Shown here piece by piece: positions 1 to 9,935 of a stretch of DNA of 64,000 bases. Position 1 is the stretch's first letter. Every line of letters begins with the position of its first letter. The translations under genes and the position numbers were made by a program. Source of the DNA: Blautia pseudococcoides (GTDB taxonomy: Bacteria; Bacillota; Clostridia; Lachnospirales; Lachnospiraceae). The stretch is taken from the NCBI RefSeq assembly GCF_001689125.2, contig NZ_CP015405.2:1703001-1767000 (forward strand), given 5' to 3'. The notes below the pieces were generated by a model, which searched no databases, was not told where the DNA came from, and saw nothing but the letters and a program-made list of their open reading frames with translations.

Positions 1-418
1 CGAAAATCCACTGAGTCCATTTGTAGAAGCCCGGATCTGTGGTGTTGACTTCTCTGTCCCAGTCATAAATAGCTGCAATATCATTGATCTGCTTCTTGAT
101 GTTCGCCACATTCTGTGCGGTGGATTTTGCAGGATGAACACCCATCTTAATGGCGTAATTCTCAGCCGGAAGGCCGAACGCATCCCATCCCATGGGATGG
201 ATCAGATAATAACCCTGCATCATTTTATAGCGGCTCCACACATCAGAGATAACATATCCTCTCCAATGTCCTACGTGAAGTCCGTTTCCTGACGGATATG
301 GGAACATATCCAGACAGTAGTATTTGGGCTTTTGGCCGTCATCTGTGTTCACCGGCTTTTCTTCCCAGTTTTTTTTCCATTTCTGTTCGATCGCCTTATG
401 ATTATAAGGTACTGCCAT
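1..418 (-). CDS. leuS: Leucyl-tRNA synthetase, N-terminal part (cut by window edge)
   Basis: This is the first ~139 codons of leucine-tRNA ligase, a cytoplasmic class I aminoacyl-tRNA synthetase that charges tRNA-Leu. The translation starts [20 protein letters not shown] and contains [12 protein letters not shown], the LeuS version of the class I HIGH motif, followed by the conserved [17 protein letters not shown] stretch. The ATG at 418-416 has a good purine-rich ribosome binding site just upstream. The rest of the gene lies beyond position 1. The upstream T-box leader fits regulation by uncharged tRNA-Leu. Confidence 0.96.
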   Translation of the reverse strand, partial: MAVPYNHKAIEQKWKKNWEEKPVNTDDGQKPKYYCLDMFPYPSGNGLHVGHWRGYVISDVWSRYKMMQGYYLIHPMGWDAFGLPAENYAIKMGVHPAKSTAQNVANIKKQINDIAAIYDWDREVNTTDPGFYKWTQWIF

Positions 419-486
419 AATTTTATTCCTCCTGGTTTTCGTTTTTCATGCCTGTTTGGGCAGCTATCATTTATGCCGAAGCATAG

Positions 487-763
487 AAAAAGCCCTTTAG
501 TCACTATATTTAGAGACGAAAGGGCTTATTTTTCCGTGGTACCACTCTAATTCATCCACAATGCCGGATGCACTCATTTCGGTTCTGTAACGGGAACTCC
601 CGCCCCCACTTACCTGCACTCCGGCTATCAGTACGGGAACTCCGAGGCCAGTTCAAAAGCTTCTCTATGCTGCCTTGCACCAGCCGGCAGCTCTCTGAAT
701 AAAGAATACTCTCTACTACTCCTCATCACAGTCTCTTCCATATTGGCTTTTTGTTATAAACTA
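487..763 (-). promoter_or_regulatory. T-box leader of leuS
   Basis: The minus strand carries the T-box signature AGAGTGGTACCACGG (548-534), which pairs with the acceptor end of uncharged tRNA. It is followed by a rho-independent terminator whose arms are AGCCCTTT (526 side) and AAAGGGCT (491 side) with a U run at 490-487. The upstream ~200 nt has the length and GA-rich character of Stem I. Leucine triplets occur in the expected specifier region (around 650-640), but I did not fold it to decide which one is read. Known behaviour: uncharged tRNA-Leu stabilises the antiterminator and turns leuS on. Confidence 0.92.
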
Positions 764-769
764 CCTGTT

Positions 770-798
770 ATTCTACCGATATCGCCAGATTTTGTCAA
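770..798 (-). promoter_or_regulatory. Sigma-A promoter of the leuS T-box transcript
   Basis: On the minus strand TTGACA (798-793) is followed after exactly 17 nt by TAGAAT (775-770). The start site would fall near 763, just before the T-box leader. Confidence 0.75.
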
Positions 799-853
799 GA
801 CTCTATACGGTATCTTTCCAAAAAATCCTGTTCGTGACTGTGAGCAGCAGTTT

Positions 854-2446
854 CTATTCTTCCAAAGAAAGCACGGTGCAGACAGGCTCCCCTTCCGTAT
901 ATTCAATCGTAAGGGAATCACCCACATCAAACTTCACGATTTCCGGATACTCGGTTACCGGCAGATCAAACACCAGGTTTTTGTCCTCCAGCACAACATA
1001 GAAATGGGAGTTTCCGTCAATGACCGCCTGGGCCACACGCTTAATTTTGCCGGATACTTTCTGTGCCGTAAGCTCTCCGCCGTCGGAGGAGATGCCGTTG
1101 GCTGACAATAGCTTCACATAAGCCTTCTCACATTCAGCCACTGTATCCCCGATGGCCACATTCTGGTACTTCTGGATATTGACCATGGCGTATTTTTTCA
1201 CCAGACCTGCCCCATCTTTTAAAGCCATAAAATATGTGGGCTCCCCGGAGATATTCAGAAGCAGCGGGAACGCTGCCGTGTATTTTAGGTTCTGTACCTG
1301 TCCTTCCGCGGATTCCATAGCGGAATACTCTTCAGCCCCGGCACAGGAGTAATATCTTGTCTCCATGGTACGCTGGTTCATCAGCACAAATCCCACGTTG
1401 GAACGGTCGCCGCTGACTGAGGTAATGCCTGTGTATACCCACACATCATCCTCCAGCGCCAGGTAATTATACCCGTCTGTTGTCTTGAGACATCCCTTCT
1501 GTCCAAGAATGCTGTTAAAAAATCCGTTTTTCAGCATTCCGTGATAATTATAGAGCTGGATCAAAAGGTCTGCCGGATAGGCACGGTCTACCCACTGGGG
1601 ACAGTCTTCTATCTTATATTCTGTGGTCTCTCCTGTGATGGCGTTACAGAGAACCACCTTGCCGATGGTCTGTCCGCCGAAAAGGCCTATGTTGAATTTC
1701 TTAACAGGACAGATCCAGTAAGGAACTCCCTCATCGTTGATCTCAAAACTTAACTGGTCAAACATGTAGGTTGGATAGCTGAACCGCAGATGTCTGTAAA
1801 TGTTCCTGTTGAAATACTCGGATTCGGAATACTTAATTCCCTCCTCCAGCTTTACCAGCTCTGTATTCTGTGTGGCCATATCAATGCGGATATAAGCCGG
1901 GATTCCCTCCTTCTGGTTTGTCAGCCATTTGATGGGGCTGGCGTACACAAGAGGCGTTACCCTGTAAGGCTGTCCCTGATAGTTGATCTGTGAATAAATT
2001 TTGCTCACCTCAAACTGGGACACCATATCCACCATACTTCCCATTTTTCTGTTGCCCAGAAGTTCTGCGGAATCTTTGTCAAGAAGAGGAATCTGATTAT
2101 AACTGATCTCCTCAATGTCTTCTGTAAAATCCCTCTCTTCCGGTGCTGCAAGCTGCTGATACTTGTTGGCGTTTACGATCGGGGAGGACAACAGGGTTCC
2201 AATGGCATATACTGCGATGATCGCTGCGATCACCAGCAATCCCCCCTTCATCACCTTGTTCTTTTTTATGTCCTCCACACTGTGAAAGCGCTTCCTGATT
2301 CCGTACACTACCAGGATCACCACTACGATCGCTGCCAGGAAGAACCAAAAGCCGCTTTCATGAATGTTGATGGCAGGCAGCGTAAAATAGTAATAGAGGA
2401 ATGCCAGGATTACCACAGCAAGACCCGCCGCAATTTTTTTCTTCAT
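854..2446 (-). CDS. Unrecognised membrane protein with large extracytoplasmic domain
   Basis: I do not recognise the family. From the ATG at 2446 the protein has 530 residues. The first ~110 residues hold three hydrophobic segments (around IAAGLAVVILAFLYYYF, FWFFLAAIVVVILVVYG and LLVIAAIIAVYAIGTLL). About 400 mostly soluble residues follow, so a membrane-anchored protein with a large domain on one side is likely. A reading from a GTG at 2476 is possible, but the ATG has a purine-rich AAAGGA upstream and gives a cleaner signal-anchor start MKKKIAAG. It stands between leuS and the EF-G2 gene on the same strand, separated from EF-G2 by a strong terminator. No catalytic motif is evident. Confidence 0.75.
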   Translation of the reverse strand: MKKKIAAGLAVVILAFLYYYFTLPAINIHESGFWFFLAAIVVVILVVYGIRKRFHSVEDIKKNKVMKGGLLVIAAIIAVYAIGTLLSSPIVNANKYQQLAAPEERDFTEDIEEISYNQIPLLDKDSAELLGNRKMGSMVDMVSQFEVSKIYSQINYQGQPYRVTPLVYASPIKWLTNQKEGIPAYIRIDMATQNTELVKLEEGIKYSESEYFNRNIYRHLRFSYPTYMFDQLSFEINDEGVPYWICPVKKFNIGLFGGQTIGKVVLCNAITGETTEYKIEDCPQWVDRAYPADLLIQLYNYHGMLKNGFFNSILGQKGCLKTTDGYNYLALEDDVWVYTGITSVSGDRSNVGFVLMNQRTMETRYYSCAGAEEYSAMESAEGQVQNLKYTAAFPLLLNISGEPTYFMALKDGAGLVKKYAMVNIQKYQNVAIGDTVAECEKAYVKLLSANGISSDGGELTAQKVSGKIKRVAQAVIDGNSHFYVVLEDKNLVFDLPVTEYPEIVKFDVGDSLTIEYTEGEPVCTVLSLEE

Positions 2447-2524
2447 ACTTTTACCAAATCCTTTCCGGGTGCTCACCCGATTTGTTTAGCATACAGTTTA
2501 CCATGAGAGAACGCCGGATACAAG

Positions 2525-2574
2525 TTTTTTTCATATAAAGACCCCGGAAAACCGAATCTTTCGGTTTCCGGGGT
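2525..2574 (-). terminator. Rho-independent terminator after the EF-G2 gene
   Basis: Arms ACCCCGGAAACCGAA and TTCGGTTTTCCGGGGT form a long GC-rich hairpin (2541-2574). It lies just downstream of the EF-G2 stop on the minus strand, with a T-rich tract after it. Confidence 0.85.
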
Positions 2575-2586
2575 GAAAATATCTGA

Positions 2587-4677
2587 TTATTCGTTCTCTT
2601 CTGCACTTGCGCGGGCTGCAATTTCTTTCTCCTGGATATCAGAAGGTGCCTGCTCATAACGTGAGAATTCAAAGGAGAAGTTTCCGCTTCCGCCTGTCAT
2701 GGACCGCAGGTCTGTGGAGTATCCATAGATAGATAACATCGGTACATCTGCTTCCACCACGGTGCATCCCTTATGGTCAGGATCCGGATTCATGCCCAGC
2801 ACACGGCCGCGGCGTTTATTCAGATCACCCATAACATCACCGGTGTATTTGTCCGGAACCATTACTTTCATGGAAACGATCGGCTCCAAAAGTACCGGGG
2901 ACGCTTCCATAAAGCCCTTCTTAAAGGCCTGAACTGCGGCTGTCTTAAACGCCATCTCAGAAGAGTCTACCGGGTGGTAAGAACCATCGTAGAGCACTGC
3001 CTTCACACCAACGACCGGATAAGATGCCAGCGGTCCTTTCACCACGGAATCCTGAACACCCTTTTCCACTGCCGGGAAGTAGTTCTTAGGAACTGCGCCG
3101 CCGACTACAATCTGTTCAAACACATAAGGCTTCTCCAGATCGCCGGAAGGCTCAAAGGTCATTTTTACATGGCCATACTGGCCGTGGCCGCCGGACTGTT
3201 TCTTATATTTTGCCTCCACGTCAGCTTTTTTACGGATAGTCTCGCGGAACGGAACTTTAGGTTTGGAAAGCTCAATATCCACTTTATAGCGTTCTTTCAT
3301 TTTGCTCATCACAATGTCAAGATGCTGTTCACCGATACCATAGATCAAGGTCTGGCGGTTGGCGGAATCATTCTCCACACGCAGTGTCAAATCTTCCTGC
3401 ATCATTTTGGACAGAGCCTGGGAAACTTTGTCGTCATCGCCCTTGTTCACGGTTTTGTATCTCTTGTATGTATACGGAACGGAAATCTCTGTCTTGCCGA
3501 ACACAAGAGGGGTGCTCTTGGTTGAAAGCGTATCTCCGGTAGCCACGGTGTTTAATTTGGCAATGGCACCGATATCACCGGCATGCAGCTCCGGTACCTC
3601 GATGGGTTTGGAGCCTTCCAGCACATACAGTTTATTTAATTTTTCTTCCGAATCCTTGGTCGCATTGTATAAGGTGTCGTCACCTTTGATAACACCAGAG
3701 CAAACCTTAACCAGTGAATATTTGCCCAGGAACGGGTCCACGATGGTCTTGAACACGTATGCGGATTTTGCTTTGGCGAAATCATAGTTGGCCTGGTAAA
3801 TCTCGTTTGTCTTGGCATTCATGCCTGCGCATGTCTTCTGGTCCGGACTTGGGAAATAACCGCAGATATCATCCAGCAGGTTGGCAACACCCTGTACGTT
3901 CACGGCGGAGCCCATACATACGGGAATAATGCTGCCGTCTGAGATATTCATCTTCAGGGCTGCCGAAACCTCTGCCACGGAGAACTCTTCCCCTGCAAAG
4001 TAACGGTCCATGAATTCTTCACTGATCTCAGCAACGGATTCCATCAGGGTATCATGGTACTGCTCCAGGTAATCCTGCAGATAGTCAGGAACCGGGCATT
4101 CCTTTTTCTGGCCTCTGTCTATGTATCTTCTTCCGGCCTGTTTTACAATGTTTACATAGCCTACGAATTCTTCATTTTCACGGATCGGCATATGGATAGG
4201 TGCAATTTTCTTTCCGTACAGTTCGGTCAGGCTTTCCACTACTTTTCTGTAGCTTACATTGTCCACATCCATTTCTGTGACGAAGAACATGCGGGGCAGA
4301 TTGTATTTTTCACACATCTCCCAGGCTTTCTGGGTTCCCACCTGTACGCCTGCTTTTCCTGAAACCACAATGATCGCCGCGTCGGCTGCCGCAACTGCTT
4401 CCTCCACTTCCCCTACAAAGTCGAAATAGCCCGGGGTGTCCAGTACATTGATTTTTACTTTTCCCCATTGAATCGGAACCACAGATGTCGAAATTGAGAA
4501 TTTTCTTTTGATCTCCTCTTTATCATAATCACTTACCGTGTTACCATCTGTTACCTTTCCCAAGCGGTTCGTAATACCTGACAAGTAAGCCATTGCCTCC
4601 ACCAGACTTGTCTTTCCGGCACCGCCATGACCGAGCAGGACCACATTTCTAATTCTGTCGCTTCTGAAAACGTCCAT
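2587..4677 (-). CDS. Elongation factor G-like GTPase (EF-G2 type)
   Basis: A 696-residue protein with the full EF-G layout: GTPase domain, beta-barrel domain II, and domains III-V ending near the usual EF-G length. The P-loop is GHGGAGKTSL rather than the canonical GHIDAGKTT, and the switch II DTPGYFDF differs from DTPGHVDF. Both are typical of the EF-G2 paralogue subgroup. The G4 box that normally reads NKxD is TEMD here (in FVTEMDVDN), so guanine recognition may be altered. Domain IV carries SGGHGQYGHV, the loop that enters the A site in true EF-G. It is a stand-alone gene with a good ribosome binding site before the ATG at 4677. The role is uncertain; subgroup members include translocation-competent and ribosome-associated accessory GTPases. 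Confidence 0.88.
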   Translation of the reverse strand: MDVFRSDRIRNVVLLGHGGAGKTSLVEAMAYLSGITNRLGKVTDGNTVSDYDKEEIKRKFSISTSVVPIQWGKVKINVLDTPGYFDFVGEVEEAVAAADAAIIVVSGKAGVQVGTQKAWEMCEKYNLPRMFFVTEMDVDNVSYRKVVESLTELYGKKIAPIHMPIRENEEFVGYVNIVKQAGRRYIDRGQKKECPVPDYLQDYLEQYHDTLMESVAEISEEFMDRYFAGEEFSVAEVSAALKMNISDGSIIPVCMGSAVNVQGVANLLDDICGYFPSPDQKTCAGMNAKTNEIYQANYDFAKAKSAYVFKTIVDPFLGKYSLVKVCSGVIKGDDTLYNATKDSEEKLNKLYVLEGSKPIEVPELHAGDIGAIAKLNTVATGDTLSTKSTPLVFGKTEISVPYTYKRYKTVNKGDDDKVSQALSKMMQEDLTLRVENDSANRQTLIYGIGEQHLDIVMSKMKERYKVDIELSKPKVPFRETIRKKADVEAKYKKQSGGHGQYGHVKMTFEPSGDLEKPYVFEQIVVGGAVPKNYFPAVEKGVQDSVVKGPLASYPVVGVKAVLYDGSYHPVDSSEMAFKTAAVQAFKKGFMEASPVLLEPIVSMKVMVPDKYTGDVMGDLNKRRGRVLGMNPDPDHKGCTVVEADVPMLSIYGYSTDLRSMTGGSGNFSFEFSRYEQAPSDIQEKEIAARASAEENE

Positions 4678-4818
4678 ATGTAATACCTCCCAATTTTTGA
4701 TATGTATATATTTTACTAAAAAGGTAGCAACAATTCAAGTATTTTATTCAAATTAGACAAGAAATTTTTCTATATGTTTGGTTATCCTTGCAGTGTATCA
4801 CTTTAAAGCGCAAAATCG

Positions 4819-4847
4819 TTGACAATTGACGCTCCTTGTCATAAAAT
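4819..4847 (+). promoter_or_regulatory. Sigma-A promoter for tyrA-aroA
   Basis: TTGACA (4819-4824) and TAAAAT (4842-4847) are 17 nt apart. The 335-nt gap between EF-G2 and tyrA holds this promoter and a ~165-nt untranslated leader. A small hairpin (GGCGGA/TCCGCT, about 4858-4876) lies right after the start site. I see no T-box or tryptophan-type leader peptide there. Confidence 0.75.
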
Positions 4848-5012
4848 AATAATGTTTGGCGGACATATATCCGCTGTTTATTACGGCAGAAATGCATCGG
4901 TTACAGGCTTTCTGCTGTCACAAAAAGAAGAAGGGTAACTACTCTTATACACGGTCGGCGCAGTCCATGCGCAGATTTGACGGAACAGTTACGAAAAAGG
5001 AGCATATATCTT

Positions 5013-6110
5013 ATGGAAACAACTACGATTGGCTTTATCGGTCTCGGCTTGATCGGCGGCTCTATAGCCAAAGCCATCCGGAAATTTCATCCGGAATATC
5101 AGATTCTCGCATACAACCGGACCAGGGACACTTTAGAGGACGCCGTCTTCGACGGTATTGTGGATATTGCCTGTGATGAACAGGATTCCAAATTTGCCCT
5201 CTGTGACATTATTTTCCTGTGCGCCACCGTGGACTATAATATAGAATGTCTCCCCTGGCTGAAGCAGATCATACGGCCCGGCTGTATTCTCACCGATGTG
5301 GGAAGTGTGAAGGGCGAGATACATAAAGCGATCACAGCCCTGTCCATGGCCCCAAATTTCATTGGCGGGCATCCCATGGCGGGAAGCGAAAAAACCGGAT
5401 ATGAACATTCCACTGACCATCTGATTGAAAATGCTTACTATATCCTGACTCCTTCCGAGGAGGTAGGGCTTGACAAAATAGGGGTTTACACAGAGCTTGT
5501 GACCTCTATCGGTGCCCTGCCCATGATACTGACCTATGAGGAACACGACTACATTACCGCAGCAGTCAGCCATCTGCCTCATGTGGTGGCAGCCGCCCTT
5601 GTGAATCTGGTCCACAAGCTGGATTCCCCCTCGGAGCATATGAAAGCCATTGCGGCCGGAGGTTTTAAGGATATTACCAGGATCGCCTCCTCCTCCCCTT
5701 ATATGTGGCAGCAGATCTGCATGGAAAACCCGGAGAACATCTCCCAGGTCTTAGATGAGTTTATCCGCCTGATCGTACAGGCAAAATATCTGGTGGACCA
5801 GCACGACGGGGAGGGTCTGTTCCGGATGTTCTCAGACTCCAGGGAGTACAGGGATTCCATCAGCGACACTTCCAGCGGGCCCATCAAGAAAGAGTATGCC
5901 CTATACTGTGATATTATTGACGAGACAGGTGCCATCGCCACCATTGCCACCTTATTGTCCATGAACAATATCAGTATTAAAAATATCGGCATTATCCATA
6001 ACCGGGAATTTGACGAAGGTGTACTAAAAATTGATTTCTATGATCAGACAGCCCAGAAAGAGGCCGCAGAACAGCTTGGAAAACGGAACTATATTATATA
6101 TGAGCGTTAG
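5013..6110 (+). CDS. tyrA: Prephenate dehydrogenase with C-terminal ACT domain
   Basis: Oxidatively decarboxylates prephenate to 4-hydroxyphenylpyruvate in tyrosine synthesis. The 365-residue protein opens with a Rossmann motif, TIGFIGLGLIGGSIA, and has the family stretch GGHPMAGSEKTGYEH around residue 115. The all-helical dimerisation domain follows. The last ~75 residues (IIDETGAIATIATLLSMNNI) are an ACT domain, which in this family gives tyrosine feedback control. The ATG at 5013 is preferred over the upstream ATG at 4977 because AAAAAGGAG lies 9-10 nt before it. aroA follows after 9 nt, so both are one operon. Confidence 0.95.
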   Translation: METTTIGFIGLGLIGGSIAKAIRKFHPEYQILAYNRTRDTLEDAVFDGIVDIACDEQDSKFALCDIIFLCATVDYNIECLPWLKQIIRPGCILTDVGSVKGEIHKAITALSMAPNFIGGHPMAGSEKTGYEHSTDHLIENAYYILTPSEEVGLDKIGVYTELVTSIGALPMILTYEEHDYITAAVSHLPHVVAAALVNLVHKLDSPSEHMKAIAAGGFKDITRIASSSPYMWQQICMENPENISQVLDEFIRLIVQAKYLVDQHDGEGLFRMFSDSREYRDSISDTSSGPIKKEYALYCDIIDETGAIATIATLLSMNNISIKNIGIIHNREFDEGVLKIDFYDQTAQKEAAEQLGKRNYIIYER

Positions 6111-6119
6111 GAGCAGCAC

Positions 6120-7391
6120 ATGAAATTCACAAAAAGAAATGCCCTGAGGGGCGAAGTTACCATACCCGGAGACAAATCCATCTCTCACCGGGCAGTCATG
6201 CTGGGCGCCATCTCACAGGGCACCACCCGTATCACTAATTTTTTAAGAGGCGCGGACTGTCTCTCCACCATAGCCTGTTTCCGAAAAATGGGAATTGACA
6301 TCCAGGTGTCCCCGGAACAGATTTTGGTACACGGAAAAGGCCTCCATGGCCTGAAGGCCCCGTCGGATACCCTGGATGTAGGCAACAGCGGAACCACTGC
6401 AAGACTCATATCCGGCATTCTGGCCGGACAGACTTTTGAAAGTACACTGACAGGAGACGCCTCCATCCGGAAGCGCCCCATGAAACGGATCATCACCCCC
6501 CTGTCTATGATGGGGGCAGATATTGAGAGCCTCCATGGAAATGATTGTGCTCCTCTGCGCATCCGGGGCAGTCATATAAAAGGGATACATTACGATTCCC
6601 CCGTGGCCTCCGCCCAGGTAAAATCCTGTATCCTTTTGGCCGGACTGTACGGGGACAGCCAGACAAGCGTCACAGAACCCTATGTCTCCAGAGACCACTC
6701 GGAGCGTATGCTGTCAGGCTTTGGAGCCAGCCTTCAAACAGAGGGCTGCACCGTAAGCATACAGCCGGAACCGGAACTGGTTGGACAGGAGGTAGCCGTA
6801 CCGGGAGATATCTCTTCCGCTGCTTATTTTATCGCTGCTGCCCTTTTAGTGCCAGGCTCTGAACTGCTGATCAAAAATGTGGGCATCAATCCCACCAGGG
6901 ATGGTATCCTACGCGTATGCCGTCAGATGGGCGCTGACATCACGATCCTGAACCAAAGGGAACATGGCCGAGAGCCGGTGGCAGATCTGCTGGTAAAGCA
7001 CAGTGCGCTCAAGGGAACAGTCATTGAAGGGGCGGCGATCCCCACACTCATTGATGAACTTCCCATACTTGCAGTGATGGCAGCCTTTGCGGAAGGCTGC
7101 ACCATGATCCGTGACGCACAGGAGCTAAAAGTCAAGGAATCCAATAGGCTGGATATTCTGGTGCACCATTTAAGCGCAATGGGTGCTGATATCACGGGAA
7201 CAGAGGATGGTATGATGATCCAAGGCGGCAGAATGCTCCACGGCGCTGTACTGGAAAGCCATTTGGATCACCGGATCGCCATGTCCTTTGCCGTGGCAGG
7301 TATTGCCGCGGAAGGTGAGACAGAAATCCTGCAGGCAGACTGTGTAGATATTTCCTACCCCGGATTTTACAAGGATCTGCTGAAAAAATAA
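6120..7391 (+). CDS. aroA: 3-phosphoshikimate 1-carboxyvinyltransferase (EPSP synthase)
   Basis: Joins shikimate-3-phosphate and phosphoenolpyruvate on the way to chorismate. The 423-residue length is standard. Visible motifs are PGDKSISHRAVMLGA at the N-terminus, GNSGTTARLISG near residue 88, RDHSERML near 190, and IDELPILAVMAAFAEG with KESNRLD in the second half. SHRAVMLGA and the overall pattern fit the class II type found in Firmicutes. It lies immediately behind tyrA, and its stop is 25 nt before the TetR-family gene, so the three may be cotranscribed. Confidence 0.96.
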   Translation: MKFTKRNALRGEVTIPGDKSISHRAVMLGAISQGTTRITNFLRGADCLSTIACFRKMGIDIQVSPEQILVHGKGLHGLKAPSDTLDVGNSGTTARLISGILAGQTFESTLTGDASIRKRPMKRIITPLSMMGADIESLHGNDCAPLRIRGSHIKGIHYDSPVASAQVKSCILLAGLYGDSQTSVTEPYVSRDHSERMLSGFGASLQTEGCTVSIQPEPELVGQEVAVPGDISSAAYFIAAALLVPGSELLIKNVGINPTRDGILRVCRQMGADITILNQREHGREPVADLLVKHSALKGTVIEGAAIPTLIDELPILAVMAAFAEGCTMIRDAQELKVKESNRLDILVHHLSAMGADITGTEDGMMIQGGRMLHGAVLESHLDHRIAMSFAVAGIAAEGETEILQADCVDISYPGFYKDLLKK

Positions 7392-7416
7392 AACCTGCCG
7401 CAGAAAGGAGCGGAAT

Positions 7417-7983
7417 ATGTCGCAGACTACAAAACGGGCACTGTCCCAGTCCCTGAAACATCTCATGGAACAAAAACCCCTGGAGAAAATAACCGTGGTG
7501 GATATCTCCGAAGACTGCGGCGTGAACCGTCAGACTTTTTACTACCATTTTCAGGATATCTATGACCTGATCGAATGGATCTATATCAATGAGGCGGAAA
7601 AACGGCTGGGAGAAAAGACCACATATGATACCTGGCAGGAAGGTTTTCTCCAAATCCTCTCCTATATTTTAAGTAACCGGAACTTTGTAAAAAACACGTA
7701 CCACTCTGTCAGCAGGGAGTATCTGGAACACTTCCTTTTCCGGCAGATGTACCGGCTTCTGCTGGGAGTCATAGAAGAAAAAGCGGCAGGCATGGCTGTC
7801 CGCGACACGGATAAACAGTTTATCGCCAATTTTTATAAATACGCCTTTGTGGGTTTGATCTGTGAGTGGATCGAGGATGGCATGAAAGAAAATCCCCAGG
7901 CCATGACCGACCGCCTGAGCCTTCTGGTACACGGTACCATCACCGGAGCGCTGGAACGGTTTCGGACAGATAAGAGGCATTGA
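7417..7983 (+). CDS. TetR/AcrR-family regulator (DhaS-like)
   Basis: A 188-residue regulator. The N-terminal helix-turn-helix reads [23 protein letters not shown], which matches the TetR pattern with its closing Tyr-Tyr-His-Phe. The C-terminal ~110 residues resemble the DhaS-like ligand-binding domain ([16 protein letters not shown]). AAAGGAG precedes the ATG. A palindrome at 8000-8030 separates it from the oleate hydratase gene, which suggests that this protein controls its own region and the hydratase, possibly in response to unsaturated fatty acids. The ligand is inference; in DhaS itself the domain acts in an activator complex. Confidence 0.88.
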   Translation: MSQTTKRALSQSLKHLMEQKPLEKITVVDISEDCGVNRQTFYYHFQDIYDLIEWIYINEAEKRLGEKTTYDTWQEGFLQILSYILSNRNFVKNTYHSVSREYLEHFLFRQMYRLLLGVIEEKAAGMAVRDTDKQFIANFYKYAFVGLICEWIEDGMKENPQAMTDRLSLLVHGTITGALERFRTDKRH

Positions 7984-7999
7984 TTTTTTATACACTTTT

Positions 8000-8030
8000 T
8001 GCGTAGTGTCAAAAGTTTTGACACTGCGCA
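8000..8030. promoter_or_regulatory. Palindromic operator candidate before oleate hydratase
   Basis: The core GTGTCAAAAGTTTTGACAC (8006-8024) is a perfect 9-1-9 palindrome. The flanking TGCGTA and TGCGCA extend it imperfectly. It sits 17 nt after the TetR-family stop and ~93 nt before the hydratase start, the usual place for a TetR operator. A T-rich stretch follows, so it could also act as a weak terminator. Confidence 0.6.
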
Positions 8031-8122
8031 TTTTCTGTTTATGGCAGTCTTCTCTCTCAGCGGTTATAGTAAAGACAGATAAAACAAAAAACTATGATCC
8101 CCAAGAACAAGGAGGTATTCCT

Positions 8123-9892
8123 ATGTATTACAGCAATGGCAATTACGAAGCATTCGCGCGCCCGGTAAAACCCGAAGGCGTGGATAAAAAATCCGCATAT
8201 CTGGCAGGTTCCGGACTGGCCTCCCTGGCAGCCGCCTGTTTTCTGGTGAGAGACGGACAGATGAAGGGGGAGCATATCCACATTCTGGAAGAATTGTCCC
8301 TGCCCGGCGGCGCCTGTGACGGCATCAAAGATGCGCAGAAAGGCTTTATCATCCGGGGCGGACGTGAGATGGAAGATCATTTTGAATGTCTCTGGGATCT
8401 TTTCCGCTCCATTCCATCTCTTGAGGTGGAGAACGCCTCTGTGCTGGATGAATTTTACTGGCTGAACAAAAAAGACCCCAACTACTCTCTCATGCGTGTG
8501 ACCGAGAACAGGGGGCAGGATGCCCACACGGACAATAAATTCGCATTGAGCGACAAGGCAGCCATGGAGATCATGCAGCTCTTTTTCACAAAAGATAAGG
8601 ATTTGTACGACAAAAAAATCAATGATGTTTTTACGGAGGAATTCTTCAAATCCAATTTCTGGCTCTACTGGAGAACCATGTTTGCATTTGAAGACTGGCA
8701 CAGCGCTCTGGAAATGAAGCTGTATATCCAGCGTTTCATCCACCATATCGGCGGGCTTCCGGACCTGTCTGCCCTGAAATTCACAAAATATAACCAGTAT
8801 GAATCCCTGATCCTGCCCATGGTGAAATACCTGGAAGCTCATGGAGTTCAGTTCCAGTATGACACCAAAGTGACCAACGTGATTTTTGACATCACACCGG
8901 AAAAAAAGGCTGCCAGAAAAATCATGATGATCCACAACGGCCGGGAAGAGTGCATTGATCTGCTGGATGATGACCTGGTTTTTGTCACCAACGGAAGCTG
9001 TACAGAGAATTCCAGCCTTGGGGATGATGATCACGCCCCGGTATTCAATGACACTCCCGGCGGATGCTGGGAGCTGTGGAAAAACATTGCAGCCCAGGAC
9101 CTCTCCTTCGGAAATCCTGACAAGTTCTGCAGTGAAACAGATAAGACCACTTGGGAATCCGCAACCGTCACCACCCTGGATGACAGGATTCCCGCCTATA
9201 TCCGGAAAGTCTGCAAAAGGGACCCCTTCAGCGGCAAAGTGGTAACCGGAGGCATTGTGACCTGCAAGGATTCCTCCTGGCTTATGAGCTATACCTTAAA
9301 CCGGCAGCCGCACTTTAAGGAACAGCCCAAAGACCAGCTCGTGGTCTGGGTCTACGGTCTGTTCACAGATGTTCCCGGAGACTATGTAAAAAAGCCCATG
9401 CGTGAATGTACAGGAAGAGAGATCACGGAGGAATGGCTGTACCATCTGGGCGTCCCTGTAGAAGAAATCCCGGATATGGCAGCCAATTCGGCCCGCTGTA
9501 TCCCCTGCATGATGCCGTATATCACAGCGTTCTTCATGCCAAGGACAGCAGGCGACAGACCTAAGGTGGTGCCGGACGGCTGCGTGAATTTTGCATTTAT
9601 CGGACAGTTTTCAGATACCGTCCGCGACACAGTATTCACCACGGAGTATTCCGTGCGGACAGCCATGGAGGCAGTCTACACACTACTGGACGTGGACCGC
9701 GGCGTACCCGAAGTCTATGGTTCCTGTTATGATATCCGTACCCTTCTGGATGCCACATCCAAAATGCTGGACGGCAAAAAAGCCATAGAGATGAAGGTGC
9801 CGTGGATCATGAAGCTCGTGGAGAAGAAAGCCCTGCGAAAGATTTCCGGCACGGTGATCGAAGAACTGCTGAAAGAATATAATGTGATATAA
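8123..9892 (+). CDS. ohyA: Oleate hydratase (MCRA family)
   Basis: FAD-dependent hydratase that adds water to the cis-9 double bond of oleate or linoleate, giving 10-hydroxy fatty acids; in gut Firmicutes it is thought to detoxify unsaturated fatty acids. The 589-residue protein starts [20 protein letters not shown]. It has the FAD-binding start [21 protein letters not shown], the family stretch [24 protein letters not shown] (residues ~75-98) and the C-terminal [20 protein letters not shown] typical of MCRA proteins. The ATG at 8123 has a strong GGAGG 7 nt upstream; the in-frame start at 8006 lies inside the operator palindrome and is rejected. Confidence 0.96.
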   Translation: MYYSNGNYEAFARPVKPEGVDKKSAYLAGSGLASLAAACFLVRDGQMKGEHIHILEELSLPGGACDGIKDAQKGFIIRGGREMEDHFECLWDLFRSIPSLEVENASVLDEFYWLNKKDPNYSLMRVTENRGQDAHTDNKFALSDKAAMEIMQLFFTKDKDLYDKKINDVFTEEFFKSNFWLYWRTMFAFEDWHSALEMKLYIQRFIHHIGGLPDLSALKFTKYNQYESLILPMVKYLEAHGVQFQYDTKVTNVIFDITPEKKAARKIMMIHNGREECIDLLDDDLVFVTNGSCTENSSLGDDDHAPVFNDTPGGCWELWKNIAAQDLSFGNPDKFCSETDKTTWESATVTTLDDRIPAYIRKVCKRDPFSGKVVTGGIVTCKDSSWLMSYTLNRQPHFKEQPKDQLVVWVYGLFTDVPGDYVKKPMRECTGREITEEWLYHLGVPVEEIPDMAANSARCIPCMMPYITAFFMPRTAGDRPKVVPDGCVNFAFIGQFSDTVRDTVFTTEYSVRTAMEAVYTLLDVDRGVPEVYGSCYDIRTLLDATSKMLDGKKAIEMKVPWIMKLVEKKALRKISGTVIEELLKEYNVI

Positions 9893-9898
9893 GATAAA

Positions 9899-9930
9899 GG
9901 GGAGGCAGGTGAGATCCGTCACCTGCCTCC
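9899..9930. terminator. Hairpin between ohyA and the lyase-like gene (convergent ends)
   Basis: GGAGGCAGGTGA and TCACCTGCCTCC form a perfect 12-bp stem between two convergent stops (9892 plus, 9936 minus), so it can serve both genes. The U tract is poor on either side. Confidence 0.65.
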
Positions 9931-9935
9931 CATCA

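Noticed and set aside
2773..3525. 250-codon plus-strand frame opposite the EF-G2 gene
   Set aside because: Antisense shadow of a strongly conserved gene, without ribosome binding site or family features.
8057..9034. 325-codon minus-strand frame opposite oleate hydratase
   Set aside because: Antisense shadow; the plus-strand enzyme is unmistakable.
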